24,258 nt of DNA, from NCBI GenBank assembly GCA_964385235.1, contig CAYLOD010000018.1, forward strand, positions 1-24,258. The letters run 5' to 3'. The DNA is from Pseudoruminococcus sp964385235. Its GTDB lineage: Bacteria > Bacillota > Clostridia > Oscillospirales > Acutalibacteraceae. Below, in pieces: positions 1 through 8,133 of the stretch. Position numbers and translations under genes: made by a program. The notes beneath the pieces are model-generated. The model was not told the origin of the DNA, made no database searches, and saw only the letters and a program-made list of their open reading frames with translations. Position 1 is the first letter of the stretch; each line of letters opens with the position of its first letter.

Positions 1-100
1 ACTCCGGCTGTTAGACGTCGCTGTCATGATATTTGTCAATACGAGTAAGGCTGTAAACTCCAAAATTATCAAAAGGGTAATCTTATTATTTTTTAATATA

Positions 101-131
101 GAAAAACAACCGACACAGTTACCTGTATCGG
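101..131 (-). terminator. Rho-independent terminator downstream of rubrerythrin
   Basis: Read on the minus strand, arms 131-123 and 118-110 form a 9-bp stem with one G-U pair and a 4-base loop. A TTGTTTTTC run follows directly. It is the last clear stop signal for the perR-rubrerythrin transcript, and no gene lies between it and the rubrerythrin stop codon. Confidence 0.7.
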
Positions 132-201
132 TTAAATAATAAATTTTATCATTCAGCGCGGCATCATAAGGTGATATTACCCGAATGCCGGGCACAATAA
201 C

Positions 202-226
202 GGCGCCCGTCCGAGCGGCGGGCGCC
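202..226 (-). terminator. GC-rich hairpin just after rubrerythrin, possible first terminator
   Basis: GGCGCCCG at 202-209 pairs perfectly with CGGGCGCC at 219-226 around a 9-base loop. It lies 43 bases past the rubrerythrin stop. The U-tract on the minus strand is weak (GTTATTG), so it may act as an RNA 3'-end stabiliser or as the first of two tandem terminators. The stretch 1-268 otherwise shows no gene. Confidence 0.5.
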
Positions 227-268
227 ATATTAAAAAGCTGTATTTATTACTTTTATCTGATATGCAGT

Positions 269-814
269 TTATTCACCGAAATATCTCTTTAAAAGACCTG
301 CAAAGCCCGCGCCGTGTCTTGCCTCGTCCTTAGCCATCTCGTGAACTGTGTCGTGAATTGCGTCAAGGTTCTGCGCCTTTGCGAGCTTGGCAAGATCGAA
401 CTTGCCCGCGCAAGCGCCCGCCTCCGCCTCCGCGCGCATTCGGAGATTTTTCTCTGTGCTGTCTGTTAAAACCTCACCGAGAAGCTCCGCAAATTTAGCG
501 GCGTGCTCCGCTTCCTCATAGGCATACTTCGTGAACGCGGCGGAAATTTCGGGATAGCCCTCTCTGTCGGCAACTCTCGCCATAGCGAGATACATACCGA
601 CTTCGGAACATTCGCCGTTAAAGTTAGCGACAAGACCGTCGTATATCTCCTTGTCAACACCCTTAGCAACGCCTACCTCATGTACAGTCGCGTAGTTCGC
701 CTCGCCCTTTACCTCGTTAAACTTTTCCTTTGGAGCCTTACATACCGGACATACTTCGGGCGCCTCATCGCCTGTGTAAACATATCCGCAAACAGAACAA
801 ACAAACTTTTTCAC
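269..814 (-). CDS. Rubrerythrin with N-terminal rubredoxin domain (reverse rubrerythrin type)
   Basis: This 181-residue cytoplasmic protein probably reduces hydrogen peroxide at a di-iron centre using electrons passed through rubredoxin. Residues 1-35 are a rubredoxin knuckle pair, with C6xxC9 and C22xxC25 as iron ligands. Residues 45-181 are a ferritin-like four-helix bundle with EAEH (101-104) and DEARH (163-167) di-iron motifs. The domain order is the reverse of classical rubrerythrin, where rubredoxin is C-terminal. This order is known in clostridial NADH-linked peroxidases. The start is a GTG at 814, supported by GGAGG about 10 bases upstream and by the conserved MKKFVC beginning. It lies 69 bases downstream of the perR-like gene on the same strand, so peroxide-controlled co-transcription is likely. 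Confidence 0.93.
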   Translation of the reverse strand: MKKFVCSVCGYVYTGDEAPEVCPVCKAPKEKFNEVKGEANYATVHEVGVAKGVDKEIYDGLVANFNGECSEVGMYLAMARVADREGYPEISAAFTKYAYEEAEHAAKFAELLGEVLTDSTEKNLRMRAEAEAGACAGKFDLAKLAKAQNLDAIHDTVHEMAKDEARHGAGFAGLLKRYFGE

Positions 815-850
815 TTTTAATAAACCTCCGTTTTAAATAAATTATATCAA

Positions 851-864
851 TATCCCTTGGGATA
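851..864. promoter_or_regulatory. Short perfect dyad between perR and rubrerythrin
   Basis: TATCCC-TT-GGGATA is a 6-2-6 inverted repeat in the 69-base spacer. It sits upstream of the rubrerythrin ribosome binding site. It could be an operator or a small mRNA processing hairpin. It has no following U-tract, so it is not a terminator. Confidence 0.3.
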
Positions 865-883
865 AAGATCCACAAATAAAAAA

Positions 884-1282
884 TCAAGACCTGTCATCAT
901 TACAGCTTTCACACGTTCCGTAAAAAACCAAGTCATGGCTTTCCACATCGGCGTTAAGCTCCTCCTCGACAATTTTATCAAGGCGCCGGGTATAATTTGA
1001 AAAAAGATCCCCGACGTCTATTATCCTGCCGCATACGTTGCAAACGAAGTGCGAATGAGGGCTCATATCAGCGTCAAACCTCTCGCATCCCTTAACGACG
1101 CCGAGAGATCTTATTTTACCGCTGTTTTGCAAGTGTACGAGATTTCTGTAGACAGTGCCGAGGCTGATCCCGGGATATGTCTTTTGAACCTCGCTGTATA
1201 TCCACTCCGCGTCGGGATGAGATTTTGTCGAGGCTATTATCTCGTATATTGCCTCCCGCTTCGGGCTGTAATTTGTTCTCAT
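884..1282 (-). CDS. perR: Fur-family peroxide-response regulator, PerR-like
   Basis: This is a 132-residue DNA-binding metalloregulator of the Fur family. A winged helix occupies residues 1-75 and a dimerisation/metal domain the rest. PerR-type regulatory metal ligands are visible: H22, D70, H76, H78 and D89. Two structural zinc CxxC pairs are at C81/C84 and C124/C127. In PerR, iron-catalysed oxidation of the site histidines releases the repressor when peroxide is present. The start chosen is ATG 1282, preceded by AGGGG. The frame stays open to an ATG at 1312, but that codon lies inside the Fur-like box, so it is unlikely to be used. Downstream rubrerythrin fits a PerR regulon. A Fur or Zur role is not excluded. 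Confidence 0.85.
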   Translation of the reverse strand: MRTNYSPKREAIYEIIASTKSHPDAEWIYSEVQKTYPGISLGTVYRNLVHLQNSGKIRSLGVVKGCERFDADMSPHSHFVCNVCGRIIDVGDLFSNYTRRLDKIVEEELNADVESHDLVFYGTCESCNDDRS

Positions 1283-1302
1283 CGTATTAACAACCCCTAA
1301 AT

Positions 1303-1317
1303 TGAGAATCATTCTTG
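1303..1317 (-). promoter_or_regulatory. Fur/PerR-like operator in the perR leader
   Basis: The 15-base element TGAGAATCATTCTTG has a perfect AGAAT-C-ATTCT core. It matches 11 of 14 positions of the 7-1-7 Fur-family consensus. It lies just downstream of the predicted transcription start of perR, where a bound repressor would block transcription. This suggests autoregulation. Confidence 0.6.
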
Positions 1318-1328
1318 ATTTCTTTAAT

Positions 1329-1357
1329 AATATACCATATTTTATTTAATTTGTAAA
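1329..1357 (-). promoter_or_regulatory. Sigma-A-type promoter for perR-rubrerythrin
   Basis: On the minus strand TTTACA (1357-1352), a 17-base spacer and TATATT (1334-1329) form a good promoter. A TGG before the -10 gives an extended -10. The predicted start near 1322 puts the Fur-like box immediately downstream. Confidence 0.6.
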
Positions 1358-1467
1358 GGTTTTTTTGTAAAAAATATGATTTTCTCTTTTCCCCCGCAGC
1401 AGTGGAAATATTTCCTTATCATAAGAATATATATCTATTACACATACAACAAGGAGCTTAATATTAT

Positions 1468-2328
1468 ATGTATGCTTCAATTAAAGTAAACCGCCTTTTG
1501 CTTTCATCTGTTACAGTAGCGGGAATCTTCATACTAAGCCTTATAATCTCATCGGGAGTGATCGGCAGACCCGTTTCCCGGAACAGCGGGGAAATATCTC
1601 TGCCTGTTCTCATGTATCACGGCATAAGAAAGGATACATCCGCACAAAACAAATACGTTATCTCGCCCGATGAATTTGAAGCTGACTTAAAGTATTTAAA
1701 GGAAAACGGCTATGAAACCGTCATTGTCGCGGATCTGCTCGATTATTTTGATAAAGGAAAACAACTGCCCGAAAAACCGATAATACTGACCTTTGACGAC
1801 GGCTTTCTCAACAATTATACATACGCTTATCCGCTTTTAAAAAAATACAACGCGAAGATGATACTCTCTCCTATCGGAAGATATGTCGATGAATATACCG
1901 AAAGCGGCGACCGAAACCCCGCATACGCACAGGCGGACTGGAACACGCTCCGTGAAATGGCGGATTCGGGACTGGTGGAGCTCCAAAACCATACATATGA
2001 TATGCACGCCTCAAGCGGCAGAATAGGCGCAAGCCAGAAAAGCGGAGAAACCGACGAGGAATACAGGCTTGCACTCAAGGCTGACCTAACTAAATTTAAC
2101 GATCGAATGAAACAGGAAACTGACATCACACCCACAGCCTTCGTGTACCCATACGGAGCCATATCGAAAACCTCGCCGGAGATAATAAAGGAATTAGGCT
2201 TCAAGGCGAGCTTTGACTGCGCCAACAAAATAAACATTATCAAAAGCAAAGACGATCTGTACGGGCTTCACCGCTTTATACGGGTCCACGGAAAAGGTGT
2301 CGGGGATATTTTAAGCGGCGCCGCATAG
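1468..2328 (+). CDS. Membrane-anchored polysaccharide deacetylase (NodB domain)
   Basis: This 286-residue protein probably removes N-acetyl groups from a cell-wall or surface polysaccharide outside the membrane. Residues 11-33 are one hydrophobic segment, serving as a signal anchor without a clear cleavage site. The NodB-like domain carries the family landmarks MYHGI (49-53), TFDDG (108-112, catalytic base and metal Asp), NHTYDMH (174-180, metal histidines) and a VYPYG block (226-230). The MYHGI start places it with the PgaB/IcaB-like and spore-wall deacetylase branch. The exact substrate cannot be read from the sequence. AAGGAG lies 12 bases before ATG 1468. The amidase gene follows 67 bases later on the same strand, so both may serve wall remodelling. 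Confidence 0.88.
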   Translation: MYASIKVNRLLLSSVTVAGIFILSLIISSGVIGRPVSRNSGEISLPVLMYHGIRKDTSAQNKYVISPDEFEADLKYLKENGYETVIVADLLDYFDKGKQLPEKPIILTFDDGFLNNYTYAYPLLKKYNAKMILSPIGRYVDEYTESGDRNPAYAQADWNTLREMADSGLVELQNHTYDMHASSGRIGASQKSGETDEEYRLALKADLTKFNDRMKQETDITPTAFVYPYGAISKTSPEIIKELGFKASFDCANKINIIKSKDDLYGLHRFIRVHGKGVGDILSGAA

Positions 2329-2395
2329 AGCCTTGCCCTCACAAAATTCAGAATAATACATATTATAGTGTATATACAGAAAAGGAGAGATAATC

Positions 2396-3136
2396 ATGCC
2401 CAGTGTATTTTTAAGTCCGTCGCTTCAGGAATTTAACCCGTATGTAAACGGCGGCAACGAGGAATACTATATGAATCTGATAGCGGACGAGATGGTGCCC
2501 ATACTCACCGCGAGCGGGATAGAGGTCGGCAGAAACAGCCCCGAGCAAACACTCTCTCAGGCTATCGCACAGTCGAACGCCGGCAACTATGATCTGCATC
2601 TCGCGATACATTCAAACGCCGCCCCGCCCGCCAACGCCGGAAACGTTCAGGGCGCGGACATATACTACTCCGCGTCAAGCGCGCAAAGCACACGAGCCGC
2701 AAATATCTTTGCGAACAACTTCAAGGAGATATATCCCGACCCGTCAAAGGTCAAAACCGTATCGACAACATCTCTCGCTGAAATAGTCCGCACAACCGCC
2801 CCCGCTGTACTTATCGAGGTCGCGTACCACGATAACCCCGAGGACGCTCAGTGGATACGCGACAACATAAGCGAAATAGCCCAGAACCTCGCCACCTCCG
2901 TCACGGACTTCCTCGGTGTTCTCGAGCAGGAGCCTTCGCCTGTCAGGAAAGGAACGGTAACTACTCAAAGCACTCCGCTCAATATAAGAAGCCAGCCCAC
3001 TACCTCCTCACAGGTCATCGGTCAGGTTCCGAAGGGCGCGACAGTGAATATTATCGGGCAGGACGGCTCGTGGTACCTTATAACATACAACGGCTTGCAG
3101 GGGTATGTCAGCGGACAATATATCACCGTTCAATAA
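2396..3136 (+). CDS. N-acetylmuramoyl-L-alanine amidase (Amidase_3) with C-terminal SH3b domain
   Basis: This 246-residue protein is predicted to cleave the bond between muramic acid and the peptide stem. Residues 1-175 resemble the zinc amidase family, with E22/E23, H72 (in AIHSN) and E141 (in LIEVAYHD) at ligand and catalytic positions. Residues 186-246 form a bacterial SH3 domain for wall binding. Two oddities stand out. There is no signal peptide, as in some lysis-type and mother-cell amidases. The first zinc histidine, normally in a GHGG motif, is replaced in the segment SPSLQEFN. AAGGAGAG precedes ATG 2396 at good spacing. No clear terminator is visible in 3137-3287. Family assignment is firm, but activity is less certain. 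Confidence 0.82.
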   Translation: MPSVFLSPSLQEFNPYVNGGNEEYYMNLIADEMVPILTASGIEVGRNSPEQTLSQAIAQSNAGNYDLHLAIHSNAAPPANAGNVQGADIYYSASSAQSTRAANIFANNFKEIYPDPSKVKTVSTTSLAEIVRTTAPAVLIEVAYHDNPEDAQWIRDNISEIAQNLATSVTDFLGVLEQEPSPVRKGTVTTQSTPLNIRSQPTTSSQVIGQVPKGATVNIIGQDGSWYLITYNGLQGYVSGQYITVQ

Positions 3137-3287
3137 AAACCGCTCCGCTATACTGACAGTCCGGCACACGGGACAAAAAATATCATTTCGGCACCGGCTT
3201 ACTCAGAATAGAACCGGGCGTCTGTTTTGCGCCTCTCAGCTAAGCAAAATACCGGCGTATAAAGGAGAAAAGATTATAAAAGCAAGT

Positions 3288-4880
3288 TTAATAATCGTAG
3301 TAGCTTCCATAAGGATAGAAATCTTCACGACCTGTATCGGCTGAGCTTTCCTCAGGCTTTTCCTCGTCAAGAGTTACGGATATTTTCTTTGTTTCGCCGT
3401 TGCGATAAATCGTCACAGTGATCTTATCGCCCGCCTTATGACTTGAAATAATAGATGAAGCCTCTGACGTTGAGCTTATATCCTGATCATCTATTTTGGT
3501 AATGCAGTCACCTACCTGAAGACCCGCTTTATCCGCAGCTCCGCCTGATACTACATTAGCTATATACGTCCCCGCCTTATCAAGCCTGTATGAGAAAATC
3601 TCGTCGGAGGAAATATCCTTCAGACTTACTCCGAGATACGCGCGGCCCGTAACATAGCCGTGTTCCATCAAATCGTCAAGCACATCGATAACATCGTTTA
3701 TCGGAATAGCAAAGCCAAGACCCTCAATGTCCTCTCCGCTGGACTTTGCAACAACAAGACCGATAAGCTCGGCATTCGCATTAAACAGACCGCCGCCCGA
3801 ATTGCCGGGGTTTATGGCGGCATTAGTCTGGAGAAGATTTCTGCTCTCGCCGTCAATGGTTATATTCCTGTCAAGGGCGCTGATAATGCCGTTTGTTACG
3901 GTTCCGCCCAGTTCGCCGAGCGGATTGCCGATCGCTACAGCGGTTTCACCGACTTTCAGGTTGTCGGAATCGCCAAAGGTGACAGGCTTGAGATCCTTTT
4001 CATTAATTTTAAGCAGGGCGACGTCGATTTTGCTGTCCTTACCTACTAGCTTCGCGGTATATGTCTTTCCGTTTTTGAGCCTTATTGTTATATTGTTCGC
4101 GCCGTTTATGACGTGATTGTTTGTTATAATATAGCCGTCCTCGGAAATAATAACGCCGCTGCCCGCTCCCTGCGAAACGTACTGCTGCAAAAACTGACCG
4201 TTAACTACTGTCTCGGTCGTTATCTCGACGACGGAATCCGCCGCCTTTTCGGCTATCATCTGAGTATTGGTCGCGGCGATCTGAGTTCCCTCGGTCCTGT
4301 TTATCACGAGACTTGACTTTGAGCTTTCGCCGTTATCGCCGCTTCCCGACGAGGTGCTGCCCTCCCCGTTTGTTTCGGCAACGCCTGAATTATCGGCAAG
4401 CATCGAGCCGAGAAAGCCTCCGCCTATGCCCACGCAGGCAACAAGTGCAAGACACGCAACGATAACGGCTGTGCGCTTCAGCGCTTTTCCTTTCTTTTTG
4501 GGCTTTGCCGGCGGCGCGGCGGCAGAAGCTTGAGACGCTTCCCACATCTGCGAGTACGGATCGTAGTCGGCGCCATAATACTGACCGCCGCTTACATTAT
4601 TCGGATCCTGAGATGAATATGTCCGGTTCTGAGTATAACCGCCACTATAAGTATTTACGTCAGTTCCACTGTCCGGATAAGAATATGCTTCGGGGACGGT
4701 GTTTTCCGATGTATTTCCGCTCTGCTCAGCCGACTGATTCGAGGGATAAGCGTTTTCACGGTTCTGAGCAGGTGTTTCCGCGCTCTCTGTATAATTCTGC
4801 GGCTGAGGCTGTGTATAGCGCTCTGTATCATAGCTCTGCGGATTTGTATATTGTTCGTTTTCTCTGTTATTTTCTGTCAC
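3288..4880 (-). CDS. HtrA/DegP-like membrane-anchored serine protease with PDZ domain
   Basis: This 530-residue envelope quality-control protease has a cytosolic tail of about 130 residues rich in Q, N, Y and S. One transmembrane helix follows (about 136-161), then a trypsin-like domain outside the cell and a PDZ domain (about 415-503). The triad is visible: H256 (NNHV), D286 (KIDVALL) and S361 (GNSGGG). The frame is open to ATG 4901, but GTG 4880 is preferred because CGGAGG lies 9 bases before it. ATG 4901 has only a weaker AGGTGA. The gene is downstream of valS on the same strand with a 232-base gap, and is probably transcribed separately. The tyrosine-rich tail end (YPYGSYYDY) is unusual and of unknown role. 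Confidence 0.92.
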   Translation of the reverse strand: MTENNRENEQYTNPQSYDTERYTQPQPQNYTESAETPAQNRENAYPSNQSAEQSGNTSENTVPEAYSYPDSGTDVNTYSGGYTQNRTYSSQDPNNVSGGQYYGADYDPYSQMWEASQASAAAPPAKPKKKGKALKRTAVIVACLALVACVGIGGGFLGSMLADNSGVAETNGEGSTSSGSGDNGESSKSSLVINRTEGTQIAATNTQMIAEKAADSVVEITTETVVNGQFLQQYVSQGAGSGVIISEDGYIITNNHVINGANNITIRLKNGKTYTAKLVGKDSKIDVALLKINEKDLKPVTFGDSDNLKVGETAVAIGNPLGELGGTVTNGIISALDRNITIDGESRNLLQTNAAINPGNSGGGLFNANAELIGLVVAKSSGEDIEGLGFAIPINDVIDVLDDLMEHGYVTGRAYLGVSLKDISSDEIFSYRLDKAGTYIANVVSGGAADKAGLQVGDCITKIDDQDISSTSEASSIISSHKAGDKITVTIYRNGETKKISVTLDEEKPEESSADTGREDFYPYGSYYDY

Positions 4881-4924
4881 AGTGATCAACCTCCGATTCA
4901 TTTATTTCTTCACCTGACGTACTA

Positions 4925-4938
4925 TATACTATAGTATA
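4925..4938. promoter_or_regulatory. Perfect 14-bp palindrome upstream of the htrA-like gene
   Basis: TATACTATAGTATA is self-complementary over all 14 bases and contains -10-like TATACT and TATAGT on the minus strand. It lies 45-58 bases upstream of GTG 4880. No matching -35 is convincing, so it may be a promoter core, an operator, or both. Confidence 0.35.
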
Positions 4939-5021
4939 AATTGAGAAAGTTAAGAAAATTCACAGATAAAATTAAAAATTTATGAAAGAATTTAAAACAA
5001 TTTATTTTTAGTTATATTCTC

Positions 5022-5034
5022 CCCCCTTTGGGGG
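5022..5034 (-). terminator. G/C-run hairpin after valS, weak terminator candidate
   Basis: CCCCC and GGGGG pair around a 3-base loop, 79 bases past the valS stop. The following minus-strand sequence is AU-rich but has no solid U-run. It could end the valS transcript, with low certainty. Confidence 0.35.
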
Positions 5035-5112
5035 ACGTCCTGCATTAAGTTATATGATAAACCGCAGTACAGCCGTACTAAGACCGTATCGCGGTAAGTA
5101 TATTTTGACAAT

Positions 5113-7734
5113 TTACTTTAAAGCCGCCATAGCAGTTTCGATAAGAGATATTTTTTCCGTCATTTTTTCCGCGGTAGCCTTGACCTTGTCAATTACAGGA
5201 CGGGGAGCTTTGGAAATAAAGTTTTCGTTATTAAGCTTGCCCTGAGCCATCGCAAGCTCCTTTTGCACATTCTGAAGCTCCTTGCCGAGCCTTTTAAGCT
5301 CCGCTTCCTTGTCAACAAGCTCCTCCATAGGAATGTAAATCTTCGCATCGGCTGTAACTATCGTTACAGCGCCGTCTATCGCAAAAGAAGATCCAACCTC
5401 AACCCCGTTAGCTCCCGCGAGCTTGATAATGAACTCGGAGCCGTTTTCATACGGCTTTTGCTCCTTCGCGGCGATATAGACCTTAGCCTTTCTTGACGGC
5501 GGGACGTTCATCTCCGCGCGGCGAATCCTTATCGACTTGATAGCCTCCATGACCATTTCCATCTCGCGCGATGCCTCGGGAAAGCTGAGAGCCTCGTCAT
5601 ACATCGGGTACTCCTGCGTCATTATCGTTTCTCCCTCGTGAGGAAGCGACTGCCATATCTCCTCCGTGATAAACGGCATAAAGGGGTGCAGAAGCAAAAG
5701 TATTTTTGTGAGTACCCATACGAGGACCTGTCTCGCGTTTTGCGCCGACTCGTCATCAGAACGCAGACGCGACTTCGCAAGCTCTATATACCAGTCACAG
5801 TAGCAATCCCATATAAAGTCATAAAGCTTTTGAACGGCAATACCAAGCTCGAATTTATCGAGATTCTCACGGATTTCCTTTGTATAGCTGTTGAGAGTGC
5901 TTATGATCCACTTATCCTCTGTTTCAAGTGCGGCGGGCAGTTCGCCGCTAACGTTATAGTCGTCTATGTTCATATGAACGAAGCGGCTCGCGTTCCACAG
6001 CTTGTTCGCGAAATTACGGCTCGCCTCGACCTTTTCATCCGAGAAACGCATATCGTTTCCGGGGCTGTTTCCGTTCGCGAGCGTAAAGCGGAGAGCGTCC
6101 GCGCCGTATTTGTCTATTATCTCGAGCGGGTCAATGCCGTTGCCGAGTGACTTTGACATTTTTCTGCCCTGAGCGTCCCTGACAAGACCATGGATAAGTA
6201 CAGTGTTGAAAGGGGCTTTGCCTGTCTGCTCTATTCCTGAGAACATCATTCTCATGACCCAGAACGGAATAATATCGTAGCCTGTAACAAGAGTATCGGT
6301 CGGATAATAGCGTTCAAAATCCTCGGTTTTTTCGGGCCAGCCGAGCGTAGAGAACGGCCACAGAGCGGAGCTGAACCATGTATCGAGAGTATCGGGATCC
6401 TGCGTGATATTTTTGCTTCCGCACTTGCGGCAGGAGCATGGCTCATTCGCGGAAACTGTGATCTCTCCGCAGTCGGAGCAGTACCAAGCGGGGATCCTGT
6501 GACCCCACCAGAGCTGACGGGAGATACACCAGTCCTTGATATTTTCAAGCCAGTGGAAGTATACCTTTTCAAATCTGCGTGGTATGAACTTTGTTTCGCC
6601 GTTCTTTACGGCGTCGATCGCGGGACCCGCCAGAGGCTTCATTTTGACGAACCATTGTTTTGAAACCCTCGGCTCTACCGTAGTTCCGCAGCGGTAACAT
6701 GTCCCTACGTTATGCGAGTAGTCCTCTGTTTCTACAAGAGCGCCCTCCTTTTCAAGGTCGGCTACAATAGCTTTTCTCGCCTCATATCTGTCCATACCGG
6801 CGTACCGAGGATAGTCCTCCGTAATTTTCGCGTCGGGCGTGAGGACATTTATAACTTCAAGGTTATGACGCAAGCCGACCTCGAAGTCGTTCGGGTCGTG
6901 CGCGGGGGTTATCTTGACGACACCTGTTCCGAAATCCATCTCTACATAGCTGTCCGCGATAACGGGAATCTCCCTGTGTACTATCGGGAGAATCAGCGTC
7001 TTGCCTACTATATCCTTGTATCTTTCATCATCGGGGTTTACGGCGACGGCTGTATCGCCCAATAGTGTTTCGGGACGTGTTGTCGCAAGCTCGAGATAAC
7101 CGCTACCGTCCTTAAACGGATAACGAAGGTGCCAGAAATGTCCCCGCTGTTCCTCGTACTCGACCTCGGCGTCGGAAATTGACGTCATACAATGAGGACA
7201 CCAGTTTATTATACGTTCTCCGCGGTAAATAAGACCCTTGTCATACAGCTTGACAAAAACCTCGTTTACAGCCTTGTTGCAGCCCTCGTCGAGCGTGAAG
7301 CGTTCACGCTCCCAGTCACAGCTTGAGCCGAGTTTCTTGAGCTGATCGCATATCCTCCCGCCGTACTTGCGCTTCCATTCCCATGCGCGCTCGAGGAATT
7401 TTTCTCTGCCGAGTTCCTCCTTGGTAAGTCCCTCTTTCTTCATATCCTCAACGATCTTAGCCTCGGTCGCGATAGAAGCGTGATCCGTGCCGGGAAGCCA
7501 TAACGTATCGTATCCCGCCATTCTGTGATAGCGGATCAGTATGTCCTGAAGTGTTTCGTCGAGGGCATGTCCCATATGAAGCTGCCCCGTAATATTCGGC
7601 GGCGGCATTACTATTGTATAGGGCTTTTTATCCTTTTCACGCCTTGCGTGAAAGTAGCCTCCCTTTATCCAAAAGTCATATATTCTGTCCTCTACCTCGC
7701 TCGGGTCATAAGCCTTTGCAAGCTCCTTTGCCAT
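5113..7734 (-). CDS. valS: Valyl-tRNA synthetase
   Basis: This 873-residue class I synthetase attaches valine to tRNA(Val) and edits mischarged threonine. The ATP-binding HIGH motif appears as HMGH at 53-56 within PNITGQLHMGH, and KMSKS is at 525-529. TTRPET (218-223) and GTDHA mark the synthetic and editing domains typical of ValS. Zinc-knuckle cysteines are seen near 179-182, 346-349 and 419-438. A coiled-coil arm (about 809-873) matches the C-terminal tRNA-binding arm of ValS. Length and start are standard, and GGAGG lies 10 bases before ATG 7734. A good promoter lies upstream. The leader lacks the T-box motif that often controls this gene in Firmicutes. Confidence 0.98.
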   Translation of the reverse strand: MAKELAKAYDPSEVEDRIYDFWIKGGYFHARREKDKKPYTIVMPPPNITGQLHMGHALDETLQDILIRYHRMAGYDTLWLPGTDHASIATEAKIVEDMKKEGLTKEELGREKFLERAWEWKRKYGGRICDQLKKLGSSCDWERERFTLDEGCNKAVNEVFVKLYDKGLIYRGERIINWCPHCMTSISDAEVEYEEQRGHFWHLRYPFKDGSGYLELATTRPETLLGDTAVAVNPDDERYKDIVGKTLILPIVHREIPVIADSYVEMDFGTGVVKITPAHDPNDFEVGLRHNLEVINVLTPDAKITEDYPRYAGMDRYEARKAIVADLEKEGALVETEDYSHNVGTCYRCGTTVEPRVSKQWFVKMKPLAGPAIDAVKNGETKFIPRRFEKVYFHWLENIKDWCISRQLWWGHRIPAWYCSDCGEITVSANEPCSCRKCGSKNITQDPDTLDTWFSSALWPFSTLGWPEKTEDFERYYPTDTLVTGYDIIPFWVMRMMFSGIEQTGKAPFNTVLIHGLVRDAQGRKMSKSLGNGIDPLEIIDKYGADALRFTLANGNSPGNDMRFSDEKVEASRNFANKLWNASRFVHMNIDDYNVSGELPAALETEDKWIISTLNSYTKEIRENLDKFELGIAVQKLYDFIWDCYCDWYIELAKSRLRSDDESAQNARQVLVWVLTKILLLLHPFMPFITEEIWQSLPHEGETIMTQEYPMYDEALSFPEASREMEMVMEAIKSIRIRRAEMNVPPSRKAKVYIAAKEQKPYENGSEFIIKLAGANGVEVGSSFAIDGAVTIVTADAKIYIPMEELVDKEAELKRLGKELQNVQKELAMAQGKLNNENFISKAPRPVIDKVKATAEKMTEKISLIETAMAALK

Positions 7735-7801
7735 ATATTATTCCTCCAAAATCTACAAATCGGTCGCATATCGGGAAACAACCTGTTAAGCGTTATTTAA
7801 T

Positions 7802-7830
7802 ATTATCCCACTATAAGCCGGTATTGTCAA
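7802..7830 (-). promoter_or_regulatory. Strong sigma-A-type promoter for valS
   Basis: On the minus strand there is a perfect TTGACA -35 (7830-7825), a 17-base spacer and GATAAT (7807-7802). The predicted start near 7795 leaves a leader of about 60 bases before valS. That is too short for a T-box riboswitch. Confidence 0.8.
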
Positions 7831-7882
7831 CTAAAAATTATTTTGATTTAAATTCCGCTATTGAATATATAAAAACAATATG

Positions 7883-7911
7883 GCAATATTTCTAAGTAAT
7901 ATTGCTTTTTT
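7883..7911 (+). terminator. Orphan intrinsic terminator on the plus strand
   Basis: GCAATATT (7883-7890) and AATATTGC (7898-7905) form a perfect 8-bp stem with a 7-base loop, followed by six Ts. It points away from valS, and no plus-strand gene precedes it. The 7735-8133 spacer otherwise holds the valS promoter and a short tandem repeat. Confidence 0.6.
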
Positions 7912-8079
7912 CGACAGCTAAAGAGCAGTTTATTAAGTATTTTGCCGAAATTTTAAAGATATTTTTTACGCTGTGCTGAACAAATTCCGATATGTTCAAT
8001 ATTATTTGAGCGGGCCCGGCACAGCTTAATAAAGTACAAGCCTCGGTGCGGTATTATCAGGTGTTTCCCTATAAAAGCG

Positions 8080-8118
8080 TCTTACATAAAATGTCTTACA
8101 TAAAATCTTACATAAAAT
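8080..8118 (+). repeat. Three tandem copies of TCTTACATAAAAT
   Basis: The 13-base unit starts at 8080, 8094 and 8106, the last two copies overlapping by one base. The array ends just before the AGAAGG ribosome binding site of the gene at 8134. It may be replication slippage or a set of regulatory sites. Confidence 0.75.
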
Positions 8119-8133
8119 TAAGAAGGTATGTGT

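Noticed and set aside
3660..4116. Overlapping 129-codon plus-strand ORFs
   Set aside because: They are antisense to the protease gene, whose catalytic motifs prove the minus strand is coding.
5638..6150. 170-codon plus-strand ORF
   Set aside because: It lies wholly opposite valS and has no recognisable domain or ribosome binding site.
7735..8127. T-box riboswitch upstream of valS
   Set aside because: The conserved T-box sequence (AGGGTGGNACCGCG) is absent on the minus strand, and the promoter leaves only about 60 bases of leader.
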